The notes below the pieces were generated by a model. It was not told the DNA's origin, made no database searches, and saw nothing but the letters and a program-made list of their open reading frames with translations. From positions 861,979-925,978 of the forward strand of contig JAJVDF010000378.1 in the NCBI GenBank assembly GCA_022410635.1: DNA of 64,000 nt. Direction: 5' to 3'. The DNA comes from Tretioscincus oriximinensis. Lineage: Eukaryota > Chordata > Lepidosauria > Squamata > Gymnophthalmidae. The position numbers and the translations under genes were made by a program. Positions 1 through 10,260 of the stretch are shown here, piece by piece. How positions within the stretch are numbered: the first letter of the stretch is position 1; each line of letters opens with the position of its first letter.

Positions 1-1149
1 GGATGGTAGACCCCTATTCTAAGATATGACCCAAAATAAGGCATAGTGCAGAAAGGGCCAAGGGTGTCGTCAAAGAAGGTTGACCTCATTTGATGCTCAT
101 GTTCCCCAAGGGCACTTTAGTCCACTCCTTAATCTTCCCACCATGTCACTGGGATACAGTGATCTTTGGCCATCCATAACTCCTCAGTTTAACATGGGGA
201 ACAGAATTATTATGACTTGAATCCCCACCAGAAAGGTGACTAGTATATTTTAAAAATAAATAAAATAAGGAAATGACAGCAGGACATGAATTAACATATC
301 CTGTACATACAGTTTTCATTTAATCTTCAAAGCACTTACTTTGCTCTCATTTTGGGTTGAGGCAAAGAGAAGGAAGGTGTTTTGTTTTGGTTTTTTCCTC
401 TTAAGATAATTTTTCTAAAGGCATTTTAGAATTCAAAGGGAAATTTATGAGACTGCTAGCAATAATAAGAGTAGAAAAGATGCCAACAAAGAAGCAGCAA
501 ACACGAAAGGAAAGTAGGAGTATTTTCTCTTTATATTTCTTTATTTCGCATTCTGACATAAATACAATAGCTATCCCTGACAGTCAGCTTGCCCCTTATT
601 ATGGCATGCTATCTATGAGAAAGCAAAGAGGTTTTGAGCTTTCAGTCTTGGCTGCCACATGATGGAGCATAGAAAAAGTGATCATTGACAGCTGGAGTGA
701 AAGTGCCCTCACCCCCCTAACCTTCATAGGTCACGCGCGATATAAAATGTCACTGACTTTCTATAGGGATCCATTTTCCCATGTAACTTATAGCTTTGCA
801 TCTATCCTATACAGAACAAATTTTAAAGCAGACATAAAGGAAGAAGAATGATCACAGCTTAAGTTTCTTCATTGTTTGGATGTACAGTAGATGGGGAAAG
901 ACAATTAGATGCTGGGTATAATACAGTCCACACCATTTTTTATCACACCCATCGAGCAATAAAGATAAACACACGTTAAATGTGAAAGGGCAAGTACAGT
1001 ACTGATTCAGAAAGTACGCTGACATAGCTGAGTTTCTTTTGAGCCTATGGTTGAACTAGCTGTTATCATATGGATATTTCTGACAAGAAAAAGGTTTAAG
1101 AGAGCCAACAATGCTGACTATTGCTTTGGTTTCAATCTTCCTAAATTTC
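1..1149. other. no gene or repeat recognised
   Basis: AT-rich sequence with only short chance open frames and no motif I recognise on either strand. I see no splice-flanked exon, tRNA-like box or repeat tail. It may hold decayed repeats beyond recognition by eye. Confidence 0.5.
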
Positions 1150-1316
1150 AACTTCTGAACTTGAGAGATAAGGAATGGCAGCACTGGCTAGCAGTCAGTT
1201 GGAGGGAAGCGCTTAGACATACTATCTGGGATGGTTTAATGAATCCTGAATTGAGCAGAGAGTTGGACCTAATGAACCTGGAGTTCCCTTCCAATTCTAT
1301 AATTCTATGATTCTAT
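1150..1316 (+). mobile_element. CR1-like LINE 3' end
   Basis: The segment reads like the 3' untranslated end of a CR1-group LINE: a GAGCAGAGAGTTGGACCTAA block, then CCCTTCCAATTCTATAA, then the short direct repeat ATTCTATGATTCTAT. Tandem ATTCTATG-type octamers are the classic CR1 3' terminus in birds and reptiles (family knowledge). No reverse transcriptase coding sequence survives upstream, so the copy is strongly 5'-truncated. The open frame over 1047-1310 is a by-product and not a gene. Confidence 0.65.
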
Positions 1317-1492
1317 TCAATATGCTTTTGGAAACTAGAAAATAAGTAAAACAATGGCAAACCACTTGCATTCTGTTGTCAAGAAAACTGTATATCTTTG
1401 TTCACAAAGTTGACATAGGCCAAGATAAGCTTGGTACCTTCTCTTTTTCTATCATGATCACAAATTTCACATTTAAACATAAGAAGTACACT

Positions 1493-1552
1493 GCTGGATC
1501 AGGTCATAAACGATCTAGTTTTCTATTCTGTCTCACATAGTAACCACTAAGT
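1493..1552 (-). mobile_element. decayed CR1-type fragment
   Basis: The plus strand reads CTGCTGGATCAGGTCATAAA then GATCTAG and TCTGTCTCACA. This resembles the 'gatcaggcc..agcccatctagtccagcattctgtctcacac' order near the 3' end of the CR1-type copies at 46.4 and 63.5 kb. A similar short relic lies at 35360-35410. Only about 60 bases match, so assignment is tentative. Confidence 0.35.
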
Positions 1553-1921
1553 ACTTTTGAGCATTCTCAAACAGATAAAATAGACATTCCTTCACCTGTT
1601 CTTATCTCCCTGCAATCAGCCCTTAAAAGCATCCAGCTCTCCAAACTGGAGGGAAGAATTCAGGAAGAACTGTGATAGCTATGATACTCTTAAGTTCCAC
1701 AGCTATTTCTGCATTTGCAGAGTCTGGACTGCTCCAACTGGAATGGCATCTGTTTGAATTATCCAGCTGTCCTGAAACAAAGCCATCCACATGTGGAAAG
1801 CTTAATTTGAGAGAAACCATCTGCCACACCATTCAGCTCTAAATGTGATGTGAAATTCAGAGCCTACAGTGAGGTTTCTGCTGACTGAAAACAAATGGTC
1901 CAGACCTTGGAATCCATGGAA

Positions 1922-1963
1922 ATCCATTTTGGTGGCACAATTTGGTCTGCTGCCAAAATGGAT
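1922..1963. repeat. short perfect-ended hairpin
   Basis: ATCCATTTTGGTGGCA (1922-1937) faces TGCTGCCAAAATGGAT (1948-1963), a 16-base inverted repeat with one mismatch and a 10-base loop. It may be the core of a decayed palindromic element or chance; no other copy was seen in the window. Confidence 0.5.
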
Positions 1964-1994
1964 GTCTCTCATAAACAGAAACAAGAGTGACCAT

Positions 1995-2184
1995 CTGTTA
2001 CAGAGGCTCTGGAATGCTGTCCTGTCAAAACAGATTCGATAGTATCAACAGCCCCAAATTCCCCTCATTCAAAGACACTGGATTATTTTTAATTGTTCTA
2101 TTATAATCTTTTCTTCTTATTTTTTGTGATCCACCCTGAGACTTTTGGGTATAGAGTAGAATATAAATTTAAGTAATAAATAAG
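1995..2184 (+). mobile_element. L2-type LINE 3' tail, decayed
   Basis: A CTCTGGAATGCTGT stretch corresponds to the 'LWN-LP' region found near the C-terminus of the L2 ORF2 at 3.6-3.9 kb. About 100 bases later comes the terminal block CACCCTGAGACTTTTGGGTA followed by ATAGAGTAGAATATAAATTT and AAT repeats. The same tail, read on the minus strand, ends the L2 copy at 3.5 kb. Strongly diverged and internally deleted. Confidence 0.6.
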
Positions 2185-2339
2185 ACCGTAGTTTTGATTT
2201 CCAAGATATGGTAATAGTGTATTCATTGTGGATGCAGGATGCTAATAGGCAGTATGACTACTTTCTTCAATACCAGAGAACAAAAGAGAAAGGTCCAGTA
2301 GTTGCATAGGCCTCAAATGATACCATTTTAAAAGTAAAT

Positions 2340-2552
2340 ATGGAAAGGCTACATTAACTCTTTCTTAAAGTTAACCAATCTAGTTGCCATCACAACCTCT
2401 TTCGGCAATAAATTCCATAAAGCAATCACCCTCTGGGTGAAAAAAAATAATCTCAACAGCTTTAATTTTCCTGCCATAAAATGGTTTTTAAAAAATCTCA
2501 ATCCATGTTTTCCATAATTAAACATTTCAATCAGATCACTTCCAAAACACTA
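2340..2552 (-). mobile_element. decayed CR1 fragment
   Basis: The plus strand contains 'cggcaataaattccataaagcaatcaccctctgggtgaaaaa' in pieces (for example ACCCTCTGGGTGAAAAA), 'tttcctgccat' and 'atttcaatcagatcac'. These appear in the same order in the CR1 copies at 46.7 and 63.8 kb, covering the end of the reading frame and the start of the 3' UTR. The 3' terminus is missing on the left. Confidence 0.65.
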
Positions 2553-3533
2553 TATTTAAATGCTAAAGATAATTGGACATTTTAACCTGCTTTTGTTGTC
2601 CTTTTCTGAGGTGCGGTAATGAAACTATTTGCTGCGTGGCCTTACCATACATTTACTAAAAAAGACAACAATGTTTGCTGACTNATTGTTTATTTGTTTT
2701 CTTTATTGTTAACACGGATTTTTCCTTTTTCATGCTATGCAAGACAGTTCACAGTTCAACAGAGCTGTCCACTAGGATCCGCAAATCATTTTTCTGTCCT
2801 GTCACAGAAAGCTCAACNCCAAAGGATGATAGATGTAACAAGGGTTCTTTCAGGTGATGTGAAATGGAAGATATTATGTGATTTTTAAATCTTGTTTTTT
2901 CTTCTTTTTAAGGAAGAAAATAAATAATTTCTTCTTCATTAGTCTTGGCAACTTTTAACCCCTATGAAATCAGTTGAACTTAAAGATATTTCTTTTATGT
3001 TTAAAATATATCATATACTGTAGTTATTCTTCCATTCCATGCTGACATTATCTGTAGGCAAATAGTNCCACCCAAATGGTTTATTCATTCACAGTGAGAA
3101 AATAAACACATAACTCCTCGTTGCTTATCCATCTGGTAGAATAAAGGCAGGAAATGTAAGTCAGGATGAAACTAAACCACTCATCATTGCCCACTCTTTC
3201 CCTTGTGAACAGTAATAACTTTAGATCTTGTAAGTTAATAGCAAGCCTAATTACAAACAGCTTTTTTTAATCTGTTGTTTTTTCATTTAATTTCTGAAAA
3301 TATCACTACTCTGAAAATTTATATAGCCCATTTTGAAATAGCTCCAAACAAAAAAAAAACAACCTGATGCTATATTGGTGCACTGCCAGTTTATCTTTTG
3401 GATAGCTCAGATTTAAGAAAATATAAAAGCATTTCCTTTGAAATGTCAGTATTCTCCTCACTTTGCCAGTGTAGGTTGTGTATCATGCAGCATGAATCAA
3501 AGTGATAGATTATTTATTTATTTATTTATACTT

Positions 3534-3945
3534 TTATCCCGCCCTATACCCGAAGGTCTCAGGGAGACCAAAATAGTAAAACATCACTGCAAAATTAAAA
3601 CAGTATAAAACAATATTTAAAAGTAGGGATAGAGATGACATTTCTTCAACCAAAGGCCAGATAATACAATGATGATGACAGACGCACCTCGCGGGGGAGA
3701 CTATTCCAAAGATGAGGGGCAACCACAGAGAAGGCTCTAGCCCAGGTTCCCACTCCACTGGCTGTTGAAAGGGATGATACAACCAGAAGGGCCGCTCCTG
3801 CAGATCCTAAGGCATGGACAGGTTGATATGGGAGAAGGTGTTCCTTTAGATATTTTGGGCCCAAGTTATTTAGGGCCTTGTAAGTTAAAGTCAAAATGTT
3901 GAATTGGGCTCGGTAGCGGATGGGCAGCCATTGCAGCTCTTTCAA
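3534..3945 (-). pseudogene. L2 LINE ORF2 C-terminal region
   Basis: The 99-residue open stretch 3945-3646 begins 'MKELQWLPIRYRAQFNILTL', then has 'YKALNNLGPKYL' and 'FSVVAPHLWNSLPREVR'. These are the standard conserved blocks just before the stop codon in L2-clade elements. Function of this region is not well defined. It is out of frame with the RT segment, with the break at about 3945. The following 3' UTR is short and ends in the shared tail. Confidence 0.85.
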
Positions 3946-5218
3946 GACCAGCGTGCTTTCCCAGTCAGCAGTCTAGCTGCTGCATTNTGCACCAGCTGCA
4001 GCTTCCAAACCGTTTTCAAGGGCAGCCCCATATAGAGCACATTACAATTGTCCAATCTGGTATTTACCAGAGCATGGATTACTGTGGCTAGATCATCCCT
4101 GTTCAGAAGTGGTTGTAACTGGAGAACCAGACGTAACTGGAAACAGGCACTCCTGGCCACTGCCTCCATCTGATTTGCAAGTGTCAGAGCAGAGTCCAGA
4201 AGCACCCCAAGATTTTGCACCCGTCCCCTATAGGGTAATTCTACCCCACCAAGNACAGGGTGCCTCCCCACTTCACGAACCCAGGATTCTCCGACACACA
4301 GCACCTCTGCCATGTCTGGATTCAGCTTCAATTTGTTGTCCCCCATCCAGCCCATCACTGCCTCCAGGCACCTGTCAAGCACTTCAACTGACTCTCCTGA
4401 TTCAGATGGAACAGAGAGATAGAGCTGAGTGTCATCTGCGTATTGATTACACTTTACTCCAAATCTCCTGATGACCTCTCCCAGCAGCTTCATATAGATG
4501 TTGAACAGCATGGGGGAGAGGATCGACCCCTGAGGAACCCCACAAGTGATCTCCAAGGGTGTTGAGTAAGACTCCCTCACCAGCACTCTCTGGAAGCGGC
4601 TTTGGAGATATGAGCGGAACCACTGCAATGCAGTGCCACCAACTCCGAAACTCCTTAGTCTCTCTAGGAGGATACCATGGTCAATGGTATCAAAAGCTGC
4701 TGAGAGGTCCAGGAGAACCAATAGGATCTCATTGCCCCCATCCCTCTCTCGGAGTAGGTCATCAACAAGGGCAACCAAGGCAGTTTCCATGCCATGACTA
4801 TGCCTGAAGCCAGATTGAAATGGGTCTAGATAATCCGCTTCTTCCAAGCATGCCTGCAGCTGAACAGCCACAGCCCTCTCCAGTGCCTTGCCAGGAAAGG
4901 TATGTTGGCCACCAGGAGATAGTTGTTTAACTCTTCTGGGTCCAGGGAAGGCTTCTTAAGGAGAGGGCGCACCACCATCTCTTTAAGAGCCAGCGGGACC
5001 ACCGCATCCCTAAAGGAAGCATTCACCACTCCCTGGACCCACCCAGTCATACCCTGCTGACTGGCTTTCATCATCCAGGAGAGGCAAGGATCCAGAGAGC
5101 ATGATGTTGGCCGAACCCCAACAAGCAGCTTGTCCACATCATCAGGCCGCAATAATTGAAACTGATCAAAGATAACTGGACCAGATGGTTCTCTGGACAT
5201 CTCCTCTGGGCTATTCAC
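3942..5218 (-). pseudogene. L2 LINE reverse transcriptase domain (frameshifted)
   Basis: RNA-dependent DNA polymerase of the L2-type ORF2. The segment 5218-4826 carries the linker and RT start ('VVRPLLKKPSLDPEELNNY'). A frame break near 4870 is followed by a 309-codon open stretch to 3942. This has motif A with its aspartate ('LDLSAAFDTIDHGILL', about residues 52-67), motif B ('GVPQGSILSPMLFNIYM') and the YADD catalytic box ('NQYADDTQLYL', about residue 142). The thumb and connection region follows ('VQNLGVLLD', 'LVNTRLDNCNVLYMGLP'). Two Ns fall inside. The catalytic residues survive but the flanking frames do not join. Confidence 0.92.
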
Positions 5219-5229
5219 AGGTGTGGCAT

Positions 5230-5960
5230 CTAATCTCTCACGAATCTGAGTGACTTTGTTCTCAAAGTGCCATCCATGCCAACCGGGAAATCTCCCAGAG
5301 TATTCAGGAATCGCCCAGATTCCATATGTCTCCGGGGGTGGACCATCTGAATGGGTCTCTCATCCTTGCAGGGGGAAGCAGTCACTGTAAGTCCAAATCT
5401 CACCAGGGAATGATCCGTCCATGTCAACGAGCTTATCGCTAGCCCTCCTATCAACAGATCAAAAGTATGTCCTGCTCTGTGAGTTGGGTCAGTAACACAT
5501 TGAGAAAGCCCCATGGTTATCATCGAGACCATGAAGGACTGAGCAGGACCAGTGAGGATAGCCTCCACATGGATGTTGAAGTCCCCCAGCACCACAGTGC
5601 TAGGAGCCTCCAACACCACATCAGAGACCACTCTACCAACTCAGCTAGGGGTGCTGCTGGGCAGCGGGGTGACCGGCACACCAGCAGCATTCCTATTCTA
5701 TCTCTTTTGCCCAACAACAGGATCAGTCCCTCAAATCCAGAAACAGAGCGAATTGGCTGCCTGGTGAGAGAGATGTATGATTNGTGGACCACAGCAACAC
5801 CCCCTCCCCTCCCCACTGATCTAGAACAGTGCTGCACTGAGTAACCTGGAGGACAGAGATGGGTAAGATTAGGCTCACCAAGTTCGTCCACCCAGGTCTC
5901 AGTAATACATACCAGGTCAGCCCCTTCATCAAAGATTAAATCATGAATTATAGATGTTTT
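5230..5960 (-). pseudogene. L2 LINE endonuclease domain (frameshifted)
   Basis: Apurinic/apyrimidinic-type endonuclease of the LINE ORF2, which nicks chromosomal DNA to start target-primed reverse transcription. The N-terminal part (about 5930-5650) contains 'ADLVCITETWVDE' and 'GRGGGVAVV'. The C-terminal part (5631-5230) has 'VVLGDFNIHVEA', 'HTFDLLIGG' and 'TWTDHSLVRFGL', which match the conserved GDFN, and terminal DH(S)xV motifs. The two halves are in different frames, with a break near 5640. One N lies inside the N-terminal half. The N-terminus probably extends to about 6000. Confidence 0.85.
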
Positions 5961-6286
5961 GTTCTGGACTGACTTAGCATTTTACAGCAGCACCACTAGA
6001 GCAGTGGGTCGGTTGACAGGTATCCCCAAATTCTGTTGGCTGGGAGGCAGAACAGAAGGGATCTGTGATCTGTCTCTTCTGCTTCCCAATGCCATGTCTC
6101 CCCCTGCCCGTCACCACATGTATGGCAGCCCCCTGTGCCTGTTCTCCCCCTCCTAATACCTGGCCTTGGCAACATATTATTCCCAGTGAAAGAAAAATGG
6201 TAGATATCTTAAAATAGTATTAAATTACAAAAGCACTTTAAAAACAGCTTTAAAACACAATATTAAATATATATATAAGAAGCACA

Positions 6287-6320
6287 CTCTCACACACACA
6301 TACACACAACACATACGCAC
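6287..6320. repeat. (CA)n microsatellite within LINE 5' region
   Basis: Interrupted CA dinucleotide run (CACACACACA, TACACACAAC, ACATACGC) lying within the 5' part of the 3.5-6.6 kb LINE or in its flank. Confidence 0.8.
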
Positions 6321-6365
6321 AGATATCCCACAGCCCGATATCGTGTGGTGGCTCCTTGGTGGAGG

Positions 6366-6600
6366 GTTAGTCCATCAGGAGCTGGGCAGCCCATTCTCTC
6401 AGCCTGGGCAGGTGGAAAAGTCCCACACTCCTGGCAGGCCTCTTGGGTTGTCTCCTCAGGCAGCCCAGCAGCTCAGCTTCTAGGCCTGGTGTTCAGCAGG
6501 CTTGCCTGGACCCAGTCCTGAAAAGAACAACCTTCTCAGGCTGTCGTCCTCCCAAGGATGTAACCTGCCGGTGTTAGTCCATCAGGAGGAGGGCAGCCCA
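6366..6600 (-). repeat. direct repeat pair in LINE 5' region
   Basis: GTTAGTCCATCAGGAGCTGG-type sequence at 6366-6393 recurs at 6573-6600 with two differences over 28 bases, 207 bases apart. Both lie in the GC-richer block upstream of the endonuclease. LINE 5' UTRs often contain tandem units, so this may be a partial second 5' UTR monomer; that is inference. Confidence 0.6.
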
Positions 6601-7261
6601 GATTAAGCAACTGCATTTTTGCCTAGAAATACCATTGTGAGATATTGTGCCCATGCAATTAGCTATTTCCATACTGGTTGAAAGTTGGAATAGGGTACAT
6701 TCTAGCCCCATACTGCACACTTTTAATCTGTGCAAATTAATTCATCTTCTTATGGTTCTGGCCTTTCAGTAGACCAATTTATAGTATGGTTAATCTCTAT
6801 TATGGGGCTTTGCCGAACCAGTCTACCAGCCTAGTTTGGAAAGGAATTCAGATGCCAAATAGCCATTTCCTACTACCATGAAGCATTTTAAATCTTGGCA
6901 ATAGTGAAACAGTATTTCGAAACTTCAAAATGGAAAGAGAGTTTGGGCCTTTCCCTTCAATCTAAAAGTGATTTCAACAATGACCTTCTTAGAAGCAGAA
7001 AAAGGAAAGCTCGCGAACTTCAGCTGTTGAAGAATTTTGGACAAAATAAGAAAATGGGGTGGAACTTGACAAAGAAAAGGATGGTGGTGGACCCTTGGAA
7101 TAATAGAAGAAATCCAGAGTGGGTGTACCTTGTAGCAACAAGCACACTGAATAAAAAAGGGCACGTACTCTTATACTTCAAAATGTACTGTCAAGGTGTA
7201 TAATCAGAACCTTTAGAAAAACTAGTCATTTTATAAATCTTATAAAAGTCTTGTAATTAAA

Positions 7262-7470
7262 ATGTTGGACTCTGGTAGTCTTCTGTTTACATTCCTACAT
7301 AAAGCCAGCTGAATTATCTTAGGCTAGTCACAGATCTTTGCAGCCCTTGCCATCCCATCAATTTCACAGAATGTCTGTTGTGAAGAGAACAGAAGGATAT
7401 GTAAACCATTTTGTGCTGAGAAAAGAGCAGTAAACAAAACAACTCCTCCTCCTGGATCATCATCTTCTTT
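7262..7470 (+). mobile_element. tRNA-derived SINE, Sauria-like, decayed
   Basis: Order of blocks: GTTGGACTCTGGTAGTCTTC (end of the tRNA-like head), 'aaagccagctgaatta', 'ctagtcacaga', 'cccatcaatttcacagaatgtctgttgtgaagagaa' and a tail 'gtaaaccattttgtgctgagaaaag'. The same order (GGACT..TAGTCT, CCAGCTAGGTGACCTTGG, CAGTCACAG, TGTTGTGGAGAAAG) occurs in the better copy at 51.2 kb and in published Sauria SINEs as I remember them. The A-box part is missing. Confidence 0.6.
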
Positions 7471-8139
7471 TTCTGACAAGAAAAAACAAAATTGGGAGTA
7501 TGAAGCACTTGAACAATCTGGAGAGTGGGTCAAAATGAAGACAAGAATATCACACAGTGATTCACAATATAAAGTCACATCTTTGCAGTATGTTGCCTTA
7601 AAAGTTTCACAACACTGACAAATTACCTACATTTCTCTCCATTATCTAATTATAGAGTGAAACACCATCACCTATTAAAGTATAATTTTACAGAAAATTC
7701 AATGGCTATTAGAATTTTACATGCATAAAATTGAGCACAGCTATACCAATGTGGCTGTTTCTTTAGCAGAAAGAGACTGAAGAAAATGTTCCCTCATTAG
7801 ATCTACACAGTATAACAATAAAGCTAAAGAGAAAGAGAAATAAAAGTAGTTTTGACCCTTGAACAAATTACTTCATTGTAAATGAAAAAATAATAGGAAA
7901 TACAATTTCTTATGCAACTGACGTGACTGCTAATCAGCATCAGATTTTAATGTGCAGCATATTGTTTTTATCTCGGTGCAAAACCACACTCTGCTTTTGA
8001 CAATAACAAGAGGGTGGTGGTATAAGTATGTATTAATAAATAAATTTTGCTAGGAAATTAAGAGAATCCAAGATTGCTGTTTTATAACACGAGTAACAAA
8101 TTTTATAGATTGTATTGTGCTATTTTTAGAAATTCCCCA

Positions 8140-8350
8140 TAGATCTAATAAATTTATTTATTCATTTGTACTTGTATGCCATCTTATGCCCAAAGTTCTC
8201 ACGGCAGCCAACCAAAAAGCAGCACACATAGCTTTTGTTGCTTTCTTCACAACAGACTTCCTGGGAAGTAGGTGTGGCTGAGAGAGTTCTAAAAATTGTG
8301 ATTGGCCCAAGGTCACCCGTCTGGCTCCATGGAAAAAAAGTATAATCAAA
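8140..8350 (-). mobile_element. SINE family A copy (head-truncated) with L2-type tail
   Basis: On the minus strand the copy reads 'gccagacgggtgaccttgggccaatcaca', 'ctctcagccacacctacttccc', 'tctgttgtgaagaaagcaacaaaagctatgtg'. It ends with 'gagaactttgggcataagatggcatacaagtacaaatgaataaat'. The middle is close to the SINE at 51224-51440 (GAGAAAGCAACAAAAGCTGT). The tRNA-like A and B boxes are absent, so it is truncated at its 5' end. SINEs encode no protein and depend on LINE enzymes. Confidence 0.7.
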
Positions 8351-9604
8351 CTGAAAGACTACCAGATAAGAAAACACTTTAAGCACTACACTAAGTTGCC
8401 TCTCTCTATGAATGAGTAATTTAATTTATTTTCATTATGACAACTTTTATTTTCTCATTATACCTATATAATACAATTGTACAATATCTTAACATTCTTC
8501 ATTAACCAATTAACACTTATTTAAGTTAACCTCTCCTCCAAGTCCTGTTTTGATGGGAATGTTTTGCCATTTATTGTTGTCTTCATAATTATTTGTTTCT
8601 TCCTTCACAATGTGGACAACTGGGTTTATGAAACCAAATTACTAGGTATGTGTATAAAGAGCCAAAGTGTATTAGTGCTGCCAGACAAACTGATAAAGTC
8701 ACAGAATGTACATGGACATGCAAGTGCTATATTCCGGATTATAGCTTTGTAGCAGTTTTTAAGTCATTGTGTGCACGCAGCCAGATATTTCTNATTTTCA
8801 AAAGCATGAATGATTAAAAAAGCATATTTTTATTAGCCTTTTATGGGTAGCACTTATAGTAACATGTTTAAACAATCAGCAGTCATGTTATTTTGAGCAA
8901 TATCTGTTTACCACCAAAGACAGGCCAACAATGACAGATGTTTGAATCAGCAAAAAAGAAAGAGAAAAAGAGAAAAAATACTTCCTGACAAATATGATTT
9001 CCTTAGCAATAAGCTCTTATGATGCAGCCAGAATGAATAATTTGTTTCCCACATGTTTGGAATACAGAGCACATCATCACTGATTCTCATTCTTCTGTAA
9101 TGAAAACTTCTGTCCTATTTTGTTTCTGTAAGAAGCTTATATATTTTTTCTTTGCTGAAGTTTTGACTGAAATCTCCTGACATACTTTCTTCAATAATGC
9201 TGAATTAAACAGCTGCTCCTAGTAACCATTATTACTATCAGCTTCCTTCATTGATGGCTATGGAATTATGCCTGTGCTTAATTTTGTATAAGGGGGCCAA
9301 AATTATAGAATACTTATTATCACAGATAAATTGAGAACATGGGGATTTAGGAAGGCACACAACTTGCATTCATTTGATCAGAATTTTTATTTTTATCTAC
9401 TTTTACTTATACAACCAGAATACGTGACAAACTTCAGCAGTATACATAATCTTGTTTCTACTCGGTTTTGAGGGGAAGGCAATATTTGAGCATAGTAGGG
9501 AAAGCCACGGATCTGGAATATCTTAAGAATCCTTTCTCACTACCAGGACATGGATAGCTTACTTGAGCATAGAAGCATATGGAACATGAATGTAGGATTG
9601 GATG

Positions 9605-10015
9605 TACAGTCATGGCTAAAAGTATTGTGACTGACGCCATTTTTTATTCTTTTACAAACTTTGTCACTTCAGTTTTCATATTGGCAATTTGCACTAATTG
9701 TAGATTGTTATGAAGTGTAATCAGATTAATTGTAATTAATTGCAATGTCATTTCTTGCCATATAAATCAACTTAATTACAGCACCCCATTCCCACTGCAT
9801 TTTAGCCTTACCATAAAATTGCCTACTAGTATCATTTTGGTGATCTTCCCATTAACTCTAGTAAAAATGTTACCGGCAGTTGATCTGTACCATAAGATTG
9901 CACCCATGTATTGGATCATCAAGAACTTCAAGGAAAGAAGTTCAATTGTTATGAAGAAGACATTCAGAACACAGAAGAATTCCAAGAAATGCCAGGATTG
10001 TCTCTAGGAAAGTAG
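9605..10015 (+). mobile_element. Tc1-family DNA transposon, 5' part only
   Basis: Begins TA CAGTCATGGCTAAAAGTAT, the terminal inverted repeat start of Tc1 elements common in fish and amphibians, with the TA target dinucleotide in front. The following non-coding stretch (TTGGCAATTTGCACTAAT, TGTTATGAAGTGTAATCAGA, TTGTAATTAATTGCAATGTC, CCACTGCATTTTAGCC) also matches the 5' end of those elements as I recall it. The element then jumps, apparently by internal deletion near 9865, into transposase coding sequence and stops at about 10015. No 3' inverted repeat was found. Confidence 0.82.
9880..10007 (+). pseudogene. Tc1 transposase N-terminal remnant
   Basis: Within an open stretch starting at 9819, the last ~40 codons read 'KIAPMYWIIKNFKERSSIVM' and continue 'KKTFRTQKNSKKCQDCL'. 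This corresponds to the DNA-binding N-terminal domain of Tc1 transposase (helix-turn-helix followed by a GRPRK-type linker, here degraded to FRTQK). Transposase normally excises and reinserts the element at TA. The catalytic DDE domain is entirely missing and the ATG at 9819 is not the native start. Confidence 0.78.
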
Positions 10016-10206
10016 GGTTCATTGTTAATGAGCAGACCATTCCCAACCACTAAATATTGAATTTGAGCTGTTTCCATATCAAGAGTATACTTTATACTTA
10101 TTATTCAAAAGAACTGTGCTTATGTCTAAGTAGAAAATATTAAGCATTCAAATGCCAGCACATTCACAAGACATTGTACTGATCATTATTCTCAGTTCAC
10201 ATTACC

Positions 10207-10260
10207 ATAGCCGCTTTGAGTCCCTTTGAAAGGTGAGAAAAGCGGCGTATAAGAACCAAG
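10207..10260 (+). mobile_element. SINE family B 3' tail
   Basis: GCCGCTTTGAGTCCCTTTGA, then AGGTGAGAAAAGCGGCGTAT and AAGAACCAAG, running straight into (TTC)n. The same terminal block is seen at 16.45 kb (plus) and at 27.73 and 30.72 kb (minus). The body of the SINE upstream is missing here. Confidence 0.75.

Larger units (their letters stand above)
3505..6605 (-). mobile_element. L2-clade LINE, near full length but broken
   Basis: A non-LTR retrotransposon on the minus strand. Its 3' end lies at about 3517, where a CCTTCGGGTATAGGGCGGGA tail (minus strand) runs into (AAAT)n. Moving upstream it carries the ORF C-terminal region (3.53-3.95 kb), reverse transcriptase (3.94-5.2 kb), endonuclease (5.23-5.96 kb) and a GC-richer 5' part to about 6.6 kb. 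L2 rather than CR1 is indicated by the 'LDLSAAFDTIDH' catalytic block and the 'LQWLPIRYR...LTYKALNNLGP' C-terminal block. L2 elements retrotranspose by nicking target DNA and priming reverse transcription there. Several frame breaks make this copy dead. Its exact 5' limit is uncertain. Confidence 0.9.

Noticed and set aside
6895..7203. 102-residue Lys/Arg-rich open frame
   Set aside because: No recognisable domain, no flanking splice or promoter evidence and AT-rich composition like neighbouring non-coding DNA.
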